From the NCBI GenBank assembly GCA_036257565.1, contig DATAFH010000037.1:1-49407 (forward strand): 49,407 bases of DNA, given 5' to 3'. The notes beneath the pieces were generated by a model, which saw only the letters and a list, made by a program, of their open reading frames with translations, was not told where the DNA came from and did no database searches. The position numbers and the translations under genes are program-made. The DNA is from DASSUW01 sp036257565. Lineage in GTDB: Bacteria > Actinomycetota > Thermoleophilia > Solirubrobacterales > Solirubrobacteraceae. Shown in pieces: positions 48,987 through 49,407 of this stretch (the first letter of the stretch is position 1; every line of letters starts with the position of its first letter).

Positions 48987-49407
48987 CTACCGGGTTCGCC
49001 GCGCTCGGCGCGCTGCGAGCGCGATGAGGCCGAGCCCGACAGCCGCGACGAGCAGCGGTAGCCACAGCTTCGCGACGCTGAGCTGCAGCGTGGCGGCGCT
49101 GATGTCGTCAGCGGTGTCGCTGACGGATGCGGGCGTCTGGCGGTAGTCGAGCGCGAACAGCGGCTGGGCCCGGGTCGCCGCGGCCTGGAGCTTGGGCAGC
49201 GACTGGCGCACGGCGGCGACGCCGGCATTGCGCTCGAGGATGGTGACGAGCGGCGCCAGCGCATTCCGATCGGGCCGCACGGTGACGGTCGCGCGCTGGC
49301 CGAAGAGCTTGGCGACCGTTCCCGTCTCCGGCTCGATGGCGAACCTCGCCGTCACGCCCTCCTCGTAGACGAGCGGGACGGCCTTGTCCTGCAGGGCGGC
49401 GATCCGG
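48987..49407 (-). CDS. DUF3068 (PorA-like) membrane protein, C-terminal part
   Basis: The frame enters from the right edge (RIAALQDKAVPLVYEEGVTA). The visible 139 residues end with YRQTPASVSDTADD, then LSVAKLWLPLLVAAVGLGLI and a basic ARRARRTR tail, the layout of DUF3068 proteins (N-terminal and C-terminal membrane helices around an extracytoplasmic beta domain). Members are actinobacterial envelope proteins. The N-terminal part lies outside the window. Confidence 0.75.
   Translation of the reverse strand, partial: RIAALQDKAVPLVYEEGVTARFAIEPETGTVAKLFGQRATVTVRPDRNALAPLVTILERNAGVAAVRQSLPKLQAAATRAQPLFALDYRQTPASVSDTADDISAATLQLSVAKLWLPLLVAAVGLGLIALAARRARRTR

Overview
The window is a GC-rich actinobacterial chromosome segment. 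Actinobacterial-type SOS boxes (CGAAC-N4-GTTCG), a type A RNase P RNA, a ydaO-type c-di-AMP riboswitch, a likely F420-dependent LLM oxidoreductase and the overall gene mix suggest the Thermoleophilia/Solirubrobacterales. That placement is an inference.

Layout. 1-3.5 kb: the integrase-proximal end of an integrated element (ArdC-like C-terminus, sigma-like factor, small overlapping genes, excisionase, tyrosine integrase) at a tRNA-Leu(GAG) gene; the far end lies outside the window. 3.6-14.1 kb: SOS region. lexA overlaps a zinc-ribbon gene; then come a metabolic gene, rnpB, imuB with a small DUF6504-like partner, a class III aminotransferase and dnaE2. lexA, imuB and dnaE2 each have a LexA box. 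14.1-18.2 kb: a cytochrome c, a c-di-AMP riboswitch before a tail-anchored protein of unknown function, an AhpD-like protein with an HxlR regulator, and glutamine synthetase. 18.1-28.3 kb: housekeeping and metabolic genes (thioredoxin-domain protein, ridA, ilvA, cstA-ybdD) mixed with broken genes (MMPL transporter, FTR1 iron permease behind a possible iron box, alpha/beta hydrolase, BTAD/TPR regulator, PuuD-like amidotransferase). 28.3-32.6 kb: aminotransferase, a probable C-rich small RNA with helically phased upstream repeats, and a divergent acyl-CoA synthetase/acyl-CoA dehydrogenase pair. 32.6-39.3 kb: a tightly overlapping five-gene operon (permease, glutamine synthetase-like ligase, gamma-glutamyl hydrolase, aldehyde dehydrogenase, SDR) with a GntR/FadR regulator nearby. 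39.3-49.4 kb: lipid-binding-like, secreted and HD-GYP proteins, two gene relics, an M28 peptidase, an LLM oxidoreductase, an XRE regulator/NTF2 pair around a 26-bp palindrome, a CHRD-like lipoprotein and the C-terminus of a DUF3068 protein.

The most interesting points are: (i) the 32.6-38.2 kb operon, whose enzyme set fits gamma-glutamylation-dependent use of ethanolamine (permease, ligation, alcohol oxidation, aldehyde oxidation, hydrolysis) better than the putrescine route because it has an SDR and no amine oxidase; (ii) the C-rich small RNA at 29.76-29.91 kb behind four GCCAA boxes spaced exactly 11 bp; (iii) a c-di-AMP riboswitch controlling an unrecognised tail-anchored protein; (iv) LexA boxes that touch the start codons of imuB and dnaE2. 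All assignments come from reading the sequence; no database search was run.
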